A stretch of 6,312 bases of DNA from Candidatus Omnitrophota bacterium (GTDB taxonomy: Bacteria; Omnitrophota; Gorgyraeia; Gorgyraeales; Gorgyraeaceae), in NCBI GenBank assembly GCA_020057645.1, contig JAGVFL010000183.1:1-6312 (forward strand), given 5' to 3'. The notes below the pieces were generated by a model. The model was not told the origin of the DNA, ran no database searches, and worked only from the letters and a program-made list of their open reading frames with translations. Below are positions 1 to 4,841 of the stretch, piece by piece (the stretch's first letter is position 1; each line of letters opens with the position of its first letter). Position numbers and translations under genes: made by a program.

Positions 1-6
1 CATTTT

Positions 7-31
7 TGATGGTTCGACAGGCTCATCATGA
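7..31. repeat. Probable dispersed repeat fragment (TTCGACAGGCTCA type)
   Basis: The core GGTTCGACAGGCTCATCATG resembles a short dispersed repeat I recall from many environmental bacterial genomes, where variants of TTCGACAGGCTCA recur between genes. A weak inverted repeat (TGATG at 7-11, CATCA at 24-28) frames it. There is only one copy in the window, so repeat status rests on recognition, not on a copy seen here. Confidence 0.35.
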
Positions 32-50
32 ATCTTTTTCAAGTCTTTGG

Positions 51-92
51 CAGAAAAGCAAATTTTGGGTGGGGGCAAAATTTGCTTTTCTG
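51..92. repeat. Perfect 17-bp inverted repeat
   Basis: The left arm CAGAAAAGCAAATTTTG (51-67) and right arm CAAAATTTGCTTTTCTG (76-92) are exact reverse complements around an 8-base G-rich loop (GGTGGGGG). No T-tract follows the right arm (next bases TGCGGG), so it is not a standard terminator on the + strand. It could be a miniature mobile repeat, an extragenic palindrome or a structured RNA stem. Confidence 0.8.
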
Positions 93-115
93 TGCGGGAA
101 CGCTGAGCTGGCTCG

Positions 116-162
116 GCCTCTGGCCGTATGGAGTGTTTTAGGATGTGTGATAGGCCAGAGGC
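116..162. repeat. 10-bp inverted repeat with 27-base spacer
   Basis: GCCTCTGGCC (116-125) and GGCCAGAGGC (153-162) are exact reverse complements separated by 27 bases. The arm sequence is unrelated to the neighbouring palindromes. The function is unknown; it could be the ends of a very short inserted element or a long-loop hairpin. Confidence 0.65.
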
Positions 163-206
163 GGACGAACGGTCATAGATACTTAAATTGATAGCGAGTG
201 AGAGCG

Positions 207-250
207 CTGTCCGCTGCGGCGGTGGGCGGCGGCACCGCCGTAGCGGACAG
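207..250. repeat. GC-rich 18-bp hairpin, extragenic palindrome
   Basis: The arms CTGTCCGCTGCGGCGGTG (207-224) and CACCGCCGTAGCGGACAG (233-250) pair over 18 positions with a single G-T wobble (216/241), closing an 8-base GGCGGCGG loop. This is by far the most stable structure in the region and much richer in GC than the flanking genes. No T-tract follows. It resembles a REP- or MITE-like element rather than a terminator. Confidence 0.8.
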
Positions 251-280
251 CCGAGCCATTCATTGAAAGATTATTGTTTT

Positions 281-322
281 TGAGATTGCTTCGTCCCGAC
301 TTTGTCGGGACTCGCAATGACA
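281..322. repeat. Palindromic dispersed repeat (ATTGC...GCAAT with GTCCCGAC core)
   Basis: A two-level palindrome: inner arms GTCCCGAC (293-300) and GTCGGGAC (304-311) around a TTT loop, and outer arms ATTGC (285-289) and GCAAT (314-318), separated by a small asymmetric bulge (TTC against TC). The framing GAGATTGCTTCGTC...CGCAATGACA matches a dispersed repeat I recognise from many bacterial genomes. There is a single copy here. Confidence 0.65.
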
Positions 323-360
323 AATTGGTTTTTGAAATAAGTTCTGATTTCGTTACAAAC

Positions 361-420
361 AGACCGCCAAATCCGCCGAAGACGAAATTGATCCAGACCC
401 GCCATTGTTTCTGTGGCGGG
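361..420 (+). other. GC-rich hairpin with three competing CCGCC partners
   Basis: CCCGCCA (398-404) pairs perfectly with TGGCGGG (414-420) around a 9-base loop. Two further CCGCC segments at 364-368 and 373-377 could pair with the same GGCGG (415-419), so alternative folds are possible. The structure lies just before an intrinsic terminator (434-463), as in a leader RNA or small RNA. I do not recognise a known riboswitch or RNA family in it. Confidence 0.35.
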
Positions 421-433
421 GAAGGACCTCTTG

Positions 434-463
434 GCCATAACTTAGCAAAGGTTATGGCTTTTT
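434..463 (+). terminator. Rho-independent terminator
   Basis: GCCATAAC (434-441) and GTTATGGC (451-458) are perfect reverse complements. The stem can extend by one G-T wobble and one A-T pair, and is followed at once by TTTTT (459-463) and more AT-rich sequence. Orientation is + strand, since the opposite strand has no T-tract. It ends a transcript from upstream, either an off-window gene or an RNA within 320-433. Confidence 0.7.
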
Positions 464-480
464 ATTTATATGCGACACTT

Positions 481-509
481 TTGACAATGTCAGTTTTGCC
501 AGATACAAG
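481..509 (+). promoter_or_regulatory. Candidate promoter upstream of PilZ gene, with palindrome on -35
   Basis: A perfect TTGACA (481-486) lies 17 bases before a weak -10 TACAAG (504-509, four of six consensus bases). The -35 overlaps a perfect 11-base palindrome, TGACAATGTCA (482-492), as a repressor operator might. Nearly the same sequence recurs on the opposite strand at 1896-1913. The weak -10 keeps confidence low. Confidence 0.35.
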
Positions 510-552
510 CAATACTCATTTTGTAAACGTGGTTTATTTTTTTGGATTAATG

Positions 553-561
553 TGGTATCAT
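553..561 (+). promoter_or_regulatory. Candidate extended -10 immediately before PilZ start
   Basis: TGGTATCAT matches the extended -10 pattern TGNTATAAT with one mismatch. Transcription would begin around 567-569, only a few bases before the ATG at 572, giving an almost leaderless mRNA. No Shine-Dalgarno sequence is visible upstream of that ATG, which fits this reading. No convincing -35 accompanies it. Confidence 0.3.
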
Positions 562-571
562 ATTAGCTATT

Positions 572-916
572 ATGGTTGAAGAAAGAAAACATCCCAGATA
601 TAAAGCCCGCATACTAGCCAAGTATAAAAGATCAGACCACCCTGCTTCTTCGTGGCAGATTGAGCCGGAGGTTAAGAATATCAGTTTAGGAGGATTGCTA
701 TTTAGCGCTTATGAGAAGATGCCTGTGGGGACTCCGCTTATTTTTAAATTGCAGATATTTACAGAAGATTCCGCTATAAAAATAATAGAATTAAGCGCCA
801 AGGTTGTGGGTGTTGAAGATGGTATAGTCAGTTATGACACAAGAGTTGTTTTTACCAAGCTTGGCAATCCAGAGAAAGTTTTCCTCAAGCAATTTATCAA
901 ATACATAGAGCCATAA
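572..916 (+). CDS. PilZ domain protein, probable cyclic-di-GMP receptor
   Basis: A 114-residue protein consisting essentially of one PilZ domain. Both nucleotide-binding signatures are visible: RxxxR at R5-R9 (RKHPR) and the N/DxSxxG motif at N36, S38 and G41 (NISLGG). In this family those residues clamp cyclic-di-GMP, and binding alters partner activity (motility, exopolysaccharide, secretion). With no other domain it must act through a partner. No signal peptide or membrane segment is seen, so it is likely cytoplasmic. The start is well supported because the RxxxR motif normally lies close to the N terminus, although no Shine-Dalgarno precedes it. It is the first gene of a unit with YajQ (15-base gap) and a PPC-domain protein. 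The partner and output are unknown. Confidence 0.88.
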   Translation: MVEERKHPRYKARILAKYKRSDHPASSWQIEPEVKNISLGGLLFSAYEKMPVGTPLIFKLQIFTEDSAIKIIELSAKVVGVEDGIVSYDTRVVFTKLGNPEKVFLKQFIKYIEP

Positions 917-931
917 AAAAAGAAGTGAGCC

Positions 932-1426
932 ATGGCTGATTTTTCTTTTGATATTACTTCAAAAGTGGATTTACAGGAGATTGATAACGCGGTGAACCAG
1001 GCAAGAAAGGAACTGGCCAACAGGTATGATTTTAAAGGCGCCAAATTTTCCATTGATTATAACAGGGAAGAGAAAAAGATAACATTGGTTGCCGGAGATG
1101 ATTTTAAACTGCGCAGCATCCATGACAGCCTTGGCATGAGATTATCAAAAAGGGGAATTTCTTTAAAATCTATCAAATATAACGAACCTGAAAAAGCTTT
1201 TGAAGGCAATCTGCGGCAGATTGTAGAGATAACAGACGGCATTCCGAAGGACAGGGCCAGGGAGCTGGTCCAGATAATAAAGGATTTAAATCTGAAGGTC
1301 CAGGCTAGAATAGAAGAAGACAAGATAAGGGTGGTATCCGCTAAAAAAGATGTTCTTCAGGCAGTTATAGCGCATTTAAAAAATATAGATTTTCCCGTCT
1401 TTCTACAATTCTGTAATTATAGATAA
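932..1426 (+). CDS. yajQ: YajQ family nucleotide-binding protein
   Basis: A 164-residue protein matching the YajQ/UPF0234 family along its whole length, which is the usual size. Recognisable blocks are the N-terminal FSFDITSKVDLQEIDNAVNQ, the RYDFKGA segment (31-37), LSKRGI (71-76), the second-half KDLNLKVQARIEEDKIRV (117-134) and the C-terminal QFCNYR. The family folds as two ferredoxin-like domains. Members bind nucleotides, and a Xanthomonas homologue is reported as a cyclic-di-GMP effector that works with a transcription factor; the E. coli role is unclear. It sits 15 bases after the PilZ gene and 12 bases before the PPC-domain gene, so cotranscription is likely. The ATG at 932 gives the canonical N terminus. 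Upstream AGAAGTGAG is at best a weak ribosome site. Confidence 0.93.
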   Translation: MADFSFDITSKVDLQEIDNAVNQARKELANRYDFKGAKFSIDYNREEKKITLVAGDDFKLRSIHDSLGMRLSKRGISLKSIKYNEPEKAFEGNLRQIVEITDGIPKDRARELVQIIKDLNLKVQARIEEDKIRVVSAKKDVLQAVIAHLKNIDFPVFLQFCNYR

Positions 1427-1438
1427 AAAGGATTTCAT

Positions 1439-1915
1439 ATGAAATACACAAAAGGCGCGATAGGCAGAGTGTTTTTGATTAAATTCAGCGATAAAGACGT
1501 TTTTCTTAAAGAGATAGAGAAATTCGCGAGAAAAGAAAAAATAAAAGCCGCTACAATGATTTTCCTGGGGGCGTTGAGAGAAGGAGATCTGGTAACAGGG
1601 CCTAAGAAAACAATTATACCGCCTGAACCGAACTGGGTTAGATTTAAAGATGGCTGGGAGGTTTTTGGCATAGGCACTATCTTAGCTAATAAAAAAGGGC
1701 CGCAGATACATATTCACGGTAGTTTAGGAAAGAAGAAGAAAGTATTTACAGGCTGCGTGCGCAAGGACTCAAAGGTCTTTCTTGTAATTGAAGCTGTCGT
1801 ATTTGAATTAAAAGGCATAAAGGCAGGAAAAGACATAGATACTGCTACGGGCTTGAACTTGCTTAACATAGGCGCAGGGTTAACAAGGTTACACTCTGAC
1901 ATTGTCAAAGTGTAA
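1439..1915 (+). CDS. PPC (DUF296) domain protein
   Basis: A 158-residue protein that looks like a stand-alone PPC/DUF296 domain. The family signature GPQIHIHGSLG (87-97) carries the paired histidines H91 and H93 that bind metal in prokaryotic relatives. Where many relatives have a third histidine in a GGH motif, this one has T104-G105-C106, so cysteine may substitute. The domain forms trimers; in plants it is fused to AT-hooks, while the bacterial role is essentially unknown. An AAGGA-type ribosome site (about 1428-1432) supports the ATG at 1439. It is the last gene of the PilZ-YajQ unit. The tail after about residue 146 looks like an extension beyond the domain, and its codons form a near-perfect palindrome (1888-1916). 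I see no DNA-binding motif. Confidence 0.82.
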   Translation: MKYTKGAIGRVFLIKFSDKDVFLKEIEKFARKEKIKAATMIFLGALREGDLVTGPKKTIIPPEPNWVRFKDGWEVFGIGTILANKKGPQIHIHGSLGKKKKVFTGCVRKDSKVFLVIEAVVFELKGIKAGKDIDTATGLNLLNIGAGLTRLHSDIVKV

Positions 1916-1916
1916 C
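1888..1916. promoter_or_regulatory. 29-base near-perfect palindrome over the PPC gene stop codon
   Basis: The sequence is symmetric about T1902, with 14-base arms and one mismatch (C1896/A1908). Outer arms are GTTACACT and AGTGTAAC, with core TGACATTGTCA. It overlaps the last codons and stop (1913-1915) of the PPC gene and ends about 20 bases before the -35 at 1936. No T-tract follows, so it is not a standard terminator. It may be an operator for the downstream promoter or a 3'-end hairpin. The core recurs inverted at 482-492. Confidence 0.5.
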
Positions 1917-1935
1917 ATTAGGTAGTTTAAAGAGC

Positions 1936-1964
1936 TTGGAAAGCGCACAGAGGCATGTTATAAT
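1936..1964 (+). promoter_or_regulatory. Sigma-70-type promoter of the speY-cupin-speB operon
   Basis: TTGGAA (1936-1941), a 17-base spacer and a perfect TATAAT (1959-1964). Transcription should begin near 1971, leaving a leader of about 17 bases that holds an AGAGGGG ribosome site (1975-1981) before the ATG at 1988. It is one of the two clearest promoters in the window. Confidence 0.75.
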
Positions 1965-1987
1965 ATAAAAAATAAGAGGGGTTTTAT

Positions 1988-3082
1988 ATGGCACGGATTG
2001 AGGAATTTTCCAGAAAAAAACTTAATAAGAATGACGCGTTATTGAAGAAAAAAATCCTGTCTTTACCGGTACAGCACGTGAAGGTGGAGATCGGTTCCAA
2101 GATATCTGACTTGGTAGGTAGTTTTAAAAATAGCTCTATCCAGGCGCGGAATATCTATAAATGCGCGAATGTTTTTAAAAAGATGCTCCAAGATAAGGCG
2201 CAGCCTACCGTATATTTAGGCCTGGCAGGCCCGCTTATAGCAGCAGGGTTAAGGGATGTTATAAGGAATATGATAAAGCTTAAAATGGTGGATGTGGTTG
2301 TTTCCACGGGCGCTATAATTTATCAGGATATATACCAGGCCAGAGGATTTAAACATTATATAGGTAATCCGGATGCGGACGACAGAACATTGGATAAATT
2401 ATATATAGACAGGATATATGATACATATGTGAATGATGAAAAATTCTGGGATACTGATAACTGGGTAAGCCGCGTGGCTGACACCATGAAACCCGGAAAT
2501 TATTCTTCCAGGGAATTTGTGGAGGAGCTTGGCTCGCGTTTGAGCGATGAAGATTCTATTGTAAGAACAGCTTATAAATGCGGGGTGCCTATTTTTGCGC
2601 CTGCTTTAAACGACAGCTCGATAGGCATCGGGCTTACAGGGCATTATCACAGGTGTAAGAAAAATAAATTGTCCGGCGTGCACATTGATTCTATACAAGA
2701 TAATTACGAGATAACCCAGACCATAGTGAAATCCAGAAAGACAGCCGCTATCTATATCGCGGGAGGAGTTCCCAAAAATTATATAAACGACGCTGTTGTA
2801 ATGGGGTATATTTTCAATAAAGATACGGGCGGCCATTCATACGCATTTCAGCTTACAACTGACGTGCCTCACTGGGGAGGGCTAAGCGGCAGCACATTAA
2901 AAGAAGCTACTTCCTGGGGCAAGATCAATAATGACGCGAGCTGCGCAATGGCATTTGTCGAGCCAAGCGTAAGCCTGCCGCTTGTTTATTCATACGCATT
3001 TCAGGAGAAATTCTATAAATCCCGCAAAAGAAAAAAATTTATCTGGCAAAAAGATATCCTAAAAAGTCTTAAAAATGGCTGA
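1988..3082 (+). CDS. speY: Deoxyhypusine synthase family protein, probable homospermidine-forming enzyme
   Basis: A 364-residue protein of the deoxyhypusine synthase fold. Visible family segments are VYLGLAGPLIAAGLRDVI (75-92), VVVSTGAIIYQD (103-114), the PIFAPALNDSSIG stretch (201-213) and SWGKI (309-313), whose K312 corresponds to the lysine that carries the aminobutyl intermediate. The enzymes use NAD to transfer a 4-aminobutyl group from a polyamine. Bacteria have no eIF5A, so the acceptor is more likely putrescine, giving homospermidine. Acidic residues that I recall binding the donor amine in the eukaryotic enzyme (a Glu pair after the TAGG motif, an Asp after SLG) are not at the matching places here. 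The ATG at 1988 has a good ribosome site and promoter. The gene overlaps the cupin by 8 bases and shares an operon with an agmatinase. The symbol is tentative and the substrate is inferred. Confidence 0.85.
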   Translation: MARIEEFSRKKLNKNDALLKKKILSLPVQHVKVEIGSKISDLVGSFKNSSIQARNIYKCANVFKKMLQDKAQPTVYLGLAGPLIAAGLRDVIRNMIKLKMVDVVVSTGAIIYQDIYQARGFKHYIGNPDADDRTLDKLYIDRIYDTYVNDEKFWDTDNWVSRVADTMKPGNYSSREFVEELGSRLSDEDSIVRTAYKCGVPIFAPALNDSSIGIGLTGHYHRCKKNKLSGVHIDSIQDNYEITQTIVKSRKTAAIYIAGGVPKNYINDAVVMGYIFNKDTGGHSYAFQLTTDVPHWGGLSGSTLKEATSWGKINNDASCAMAFVEPSVSLPLVYSYAFQEKFYKSRKRKKFIWQKDILKSLKNG

Positions 3083-3413
3083 TCTCTTAAAACCAAAAAT
3101 TTTAAAATTAGAATCAGGCGCGAAATACCAGAGACTTTTTAATAAAGATTCAGGGACTCGCGGCATGAAGTCAGGGCATGTCACATTGAAAGAAGGAGAA
3201 GAGATAGGGGAACATTCGACCAATGATTCGGAAGAAGCCCTGGTTATATTAAAAGGTAAGGGCCAGCTGGTTATAAATAATGAAGACGCAACAGATTTTG
3301 AAGCCGATGCAGTTTTATACGTACCGCCTGATACGATTCACAATGTAAAAAATACAGGGAAAGGAATCCTGGAATACATATTTATAACTTCATATGCGTC
3401 TGAAAAAAAGTAA
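3075..3413 (+). CDS. Small single-domain cupin
   Basis: A 112-residue cupin_2-type beta-barrel. Motif 1 is read at H47...E54...G61, with the usual second histidine of HxH replaced by Thr (T49). Motif 2 is P84-P85...H89...N93 (VPPDTIHNVKN). A metal site of H47, E54 and H89 could remain, so it may be a metal-binding enzyme, a small-molecule sensor or a non-catalytic barrel. No signal peptide is present. It overlaps the upstream gene by 8 bases and the downstream agmatinase by 20 bases, so translation is probably coupled with both. That placement ties it to polyamine synthesis, but its reaction cannot be deduced from sequence. There is no Shine-Dalgarno before the ATG. Confidence 0.8.
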   Translation: MADLLKPKILKLESGAKYQRLFNKDSGTRGMKSGHVTLKEGEEIGEHSTNDSEEALVILKGKGQLVINNEDATDFEADAVLYVPPDTIHNVKNTGKGILEYIFITSYASEKK

Positions 3414-4272
3414 ACAAAATCTAAGATTCTGCGGACTGGAAGAGAAATTTTCCTCATGGAAGAATTCCAGGATAGTAATATTGCCTGTAGCGTATGACCT
3501 CACTACTTCATATAAACCAGGCACAATAGACGGCCCAAAGGCAATAATAGACGCCTCTATGTACATGGAGGCCTATGACGAGGAGACAGAGAAAGAAGTT
3601 TCCATGTCAGGTATTCATACTGCCGGGGAAATAAGATCCTTAAAGCTCCGGCCTGAAAGTATGATTAAAAAGGTAGAGAAAAAAACAAGCCTTATTCTGG
3701 ATGCAGGCAAGTTCCCTGTAATTATAGGAGGGGAGCATTCCATAACGCTGGGCCCTGTGTTGTCCTGCAAAAAGAAATTCGGGAATTTTTCAGTCCTGCA
3801 GCTGGACGCTCACAGCGATATGAGAGATGTTTTTCAGGGATGGAAATATAGCCACGGGTGCATCGCGAAGAGGATAACTGAAATTACAGATGTCGTCCAA
3901 ATAGGCATAAGGAGCCTTTCAAAAGACGAAGCAGAGAAAGGCCATAAAAACCTGAAAACCTTTTTTATGAAGGATATGGTTAAAGATCAGAGATGGCTAG
4001 AAGAAGCGATAGGTTCCCTGAAAGAGGAGAAGGTGTATGTCACTATAGATATGGATGTGTTTGACCCATCTATTATGCCGAGCGTGGGCACGCCTGAACC
4101 TGGAGGCATGGGCTGGTACGAGACACTCGCGTTGTTAAAAAGGCTTAGTCAGGAAAAAGAGGTCATAGGATTCGACGTAGTGGAGTTGTCTCCTATGCCG
4201 GGCAATGTCAGCCCTGATTTTTTAACCGCAAAGTTAATATATAAATTTTTGAATTATATATTTTTGAAATAA
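3394..4272 (+). CDS. speB: Agmatinase family ureohydrolase
   Basis: A 292-residue ureohydrolase (arginase/agmatinase superfamily) with all expected manganese ligands: H115 in GGEHS, D138-H140-D142 in LDAHSD, and D219-D221 in IDMDVFDP. Also present are SHG (153-155), the PEPGGMGWYE loop (235-243) and the DVVELSP segment (261-267). It probably hydrolyses agmatine to putrescine and urea. An arginine decarboxylase that would supply agmatine lies about 570 bases downstream. The superfamily also includes arginases, guanidinobutyrases and aminopropylagmatine ureohydrolases, which motifs alone do not separate; context favours agmatine. The start at 3394 overlaps the cupin by 20 bases and lacks a ribosome site. 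No better start lies before the conserved ILPVAYD strand. No clear terminator follows. Confidence 0.9.
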   Translation: MRLKKSKQNLRFCGLEEKFSSWKNSRIVILPVAYDLTTSYKPGTIDGPKAIIDASMYMEAYDEETEKEVSMSGIHTAGEIRSLKLRPESMIKKVEKKTSLILDAGKFPVIIGGEHSITLGPVLSCKKKFGNFSVLQLDAHSDMRDVFQGWKYSHGCIAKRITEITDVVQIGIRSLSKDEAEKGHKNLKTFFMKDMVKDQRWLEEAIGSLKEEKVYVTIDMDVFDPSIMPSVGTPEPGGMGWYETLALLKRLSQEKEVIGFDVVELSPMPGNVSPDFLTAKLIYKFLNYIFLK

Positions 4273-4280
4273 ATATTGTA

Positions 4281-4308
4281 TTGCAAAAAAACCTTTTTGT
4301 GATATAAT
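4281..4308 (+). promoter_or_regulatory. Sigma-70-type promoter before secreted protein and pdaD
   Basis: TTGCAA (4281-4286), a 16-base spacer and a perfect TATAAT (4303-4308). The start would lie near 4315, with a leader of about 30 bases carrying a consensus AGGAGG (4330-4335) eight bases before the ATG at 4344. A small AT hairpin (CAAAAA at 4284-4289, TTTTTG at 4294-4299) lies in the spacer. This separates the arginine decarboxylase gene from the upstream polyamine operon. Confidence 0.72.
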
Positions 4309-4343
4309 TAACTTTATTCAAAATTTAAAAGGAGGAAGAGAGT

Positions 4344-4835
4344 ATGATTAAGAAATTAGCGGTGGTAGTTTTTTTATTAGGGGCTGCGGTATTAATGTCA
4401 GCTTACGCGTTTGCTGAGGATGCCGCGAGTTCGACTGATACTTCTGAACCCAGCGTAACAGAGGTTGCGCCGGCAAAAGATGCCGCAATGTCCACAGATG
4501 AAGAAGCAATTCCCGCGGAAGAAGGCGTAGGCGAAGGAGTGGTTACAGGAGAGATCACGGCTTTAGATGCAGCGGCAGGTTCCATAACCGTAAAAGGGGC
4601 AGATGGCGCAGAAAAGGTTTTTAACGTGGTAGACGGAGAAACTATACTCTGGAAAGGCATAGAGGACATAAAGCTAGCGGATATTAAGAAAGGCGATAAA
4701 GCAGAAGTCGGATATTATACTAACGACACAGGAAAACTTGTCGCAAGCTGGGTGGATGTTATTATTCCGGAGCAGCCTGCTAGTGCAGGTGCCCCAGCTA
4801 CTACTACAGCGCCTGTAATGCCTGCTGAAGAATAA
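4344..4835 (+). CDS. Secreted acidic protein with small beta-rich domain, function unknown
   Basis: A 163-residue exported protein. The N terminus is a standard signal peptide (KK, a hydrophobic run, probable cleavage after YAFA at residue 24). A low-complexity acidic linker follows (25-64), rich in Ala, Glu, Ser and Thr and containing a DAAxSTD unit twice (26-32 and 46-52). Residues 65-142 form a compact beta-rich domain (VVTGEITALD, SITVK, KKGDKAEVGYYT) reminiscent of DUF5666- or OB-like extracytoplasmic domains. The C-terminal tail (143-163) is rich in Pro, Ala and Thr. It has the best ribosome site in the window and its own promoter, so it may be well expressed. It is six bases upstream of pdaD. 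I do not recognise a specific function. Confidence 0.82.
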   Translation: MIKKLAVVVFLLGAAVLMSAYAFAEDAASSTDTSEPSVTEVAPAKDAAMSTDEEAIPAEEGVGEGVVTGEITALDAAAGSITVKGADGAEKVFNVVDGETILWKGIEDIKLADIKKGDKAEVGYYTNDTGKLVASWVDVIIPEQPASAGAPATTTAPVMPAEE

Positions 4836-4841
4836 TAAAGC

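Larger units (their letters stand above)
1..571. other. Repeat-rich intergenic region without a convincing gene
   Basis: No open frame here resembles a protein family. The longest + strand frames (6-191 and 274-579) run straight through inverted repeats, and their translations look like repeat-derived peptides. The stretch contains at least four separate inverted repeats in its first 320 bases, a GC-rich hairpin at 398-420, an intrinsic terminator at 434-463, and AT-rich promoter-like sequence from 481 to the PilZ start. Any gene served by the terminator would have to lie upstream of the window or be a short RNA inside this region. Confidence 0.7.

Noticed and set aside
6..191. 61-residue + strand open frame
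   Set aside because: It runs through the repeats at 7-31, 51-92 and 116-162, has no ribosome site and no recognisable domain; best read as chance.
1..330. CRISPR array
   Set aside because: The palindromes differ from one another in sequence and spacing; there is no repeated unit with regular spacers and no cas gene.
340..463. Cyclic-di-GMP riboswitch before the PilZ gene
   Set aside because: The idea is attractive given PilZ and YajQ, but none of the conserved aptamer segments could be found, so only an unclassified structured region is reported.
274..579. 101-residue + strand open frame ending at the PilZ start
   Set aside because: It is translated from the 281-322 palindrome, the GC hairpin and the terminator. 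The RPDFVGTRNDK piece is a typical repeat-derived peptide, and the frame has no family resemblance.
1988..3082. True deoxyhypusine synthase acting on eIF5A
   Set aside because: The surrounding genes are bacterial and bacteria lack eIF5A; the polyamine operon context and altered acidic residues favour a small-amine acceptor.
4284..4299. CAAAAA/TTTTTG hairpin after speB as a terminator
   Set aside because: The six-bp stem is nearly all A-T with no following T-tract, and it lies between the -35 and -10 of a better-supported promoter.
4403..4669. 88-residue minus-strand Ser/Ala/Thr-rich frame
   Set aside because: It is the complement of the low-complexity acidic linker and domain of the secreted protein; composition is explained by that.
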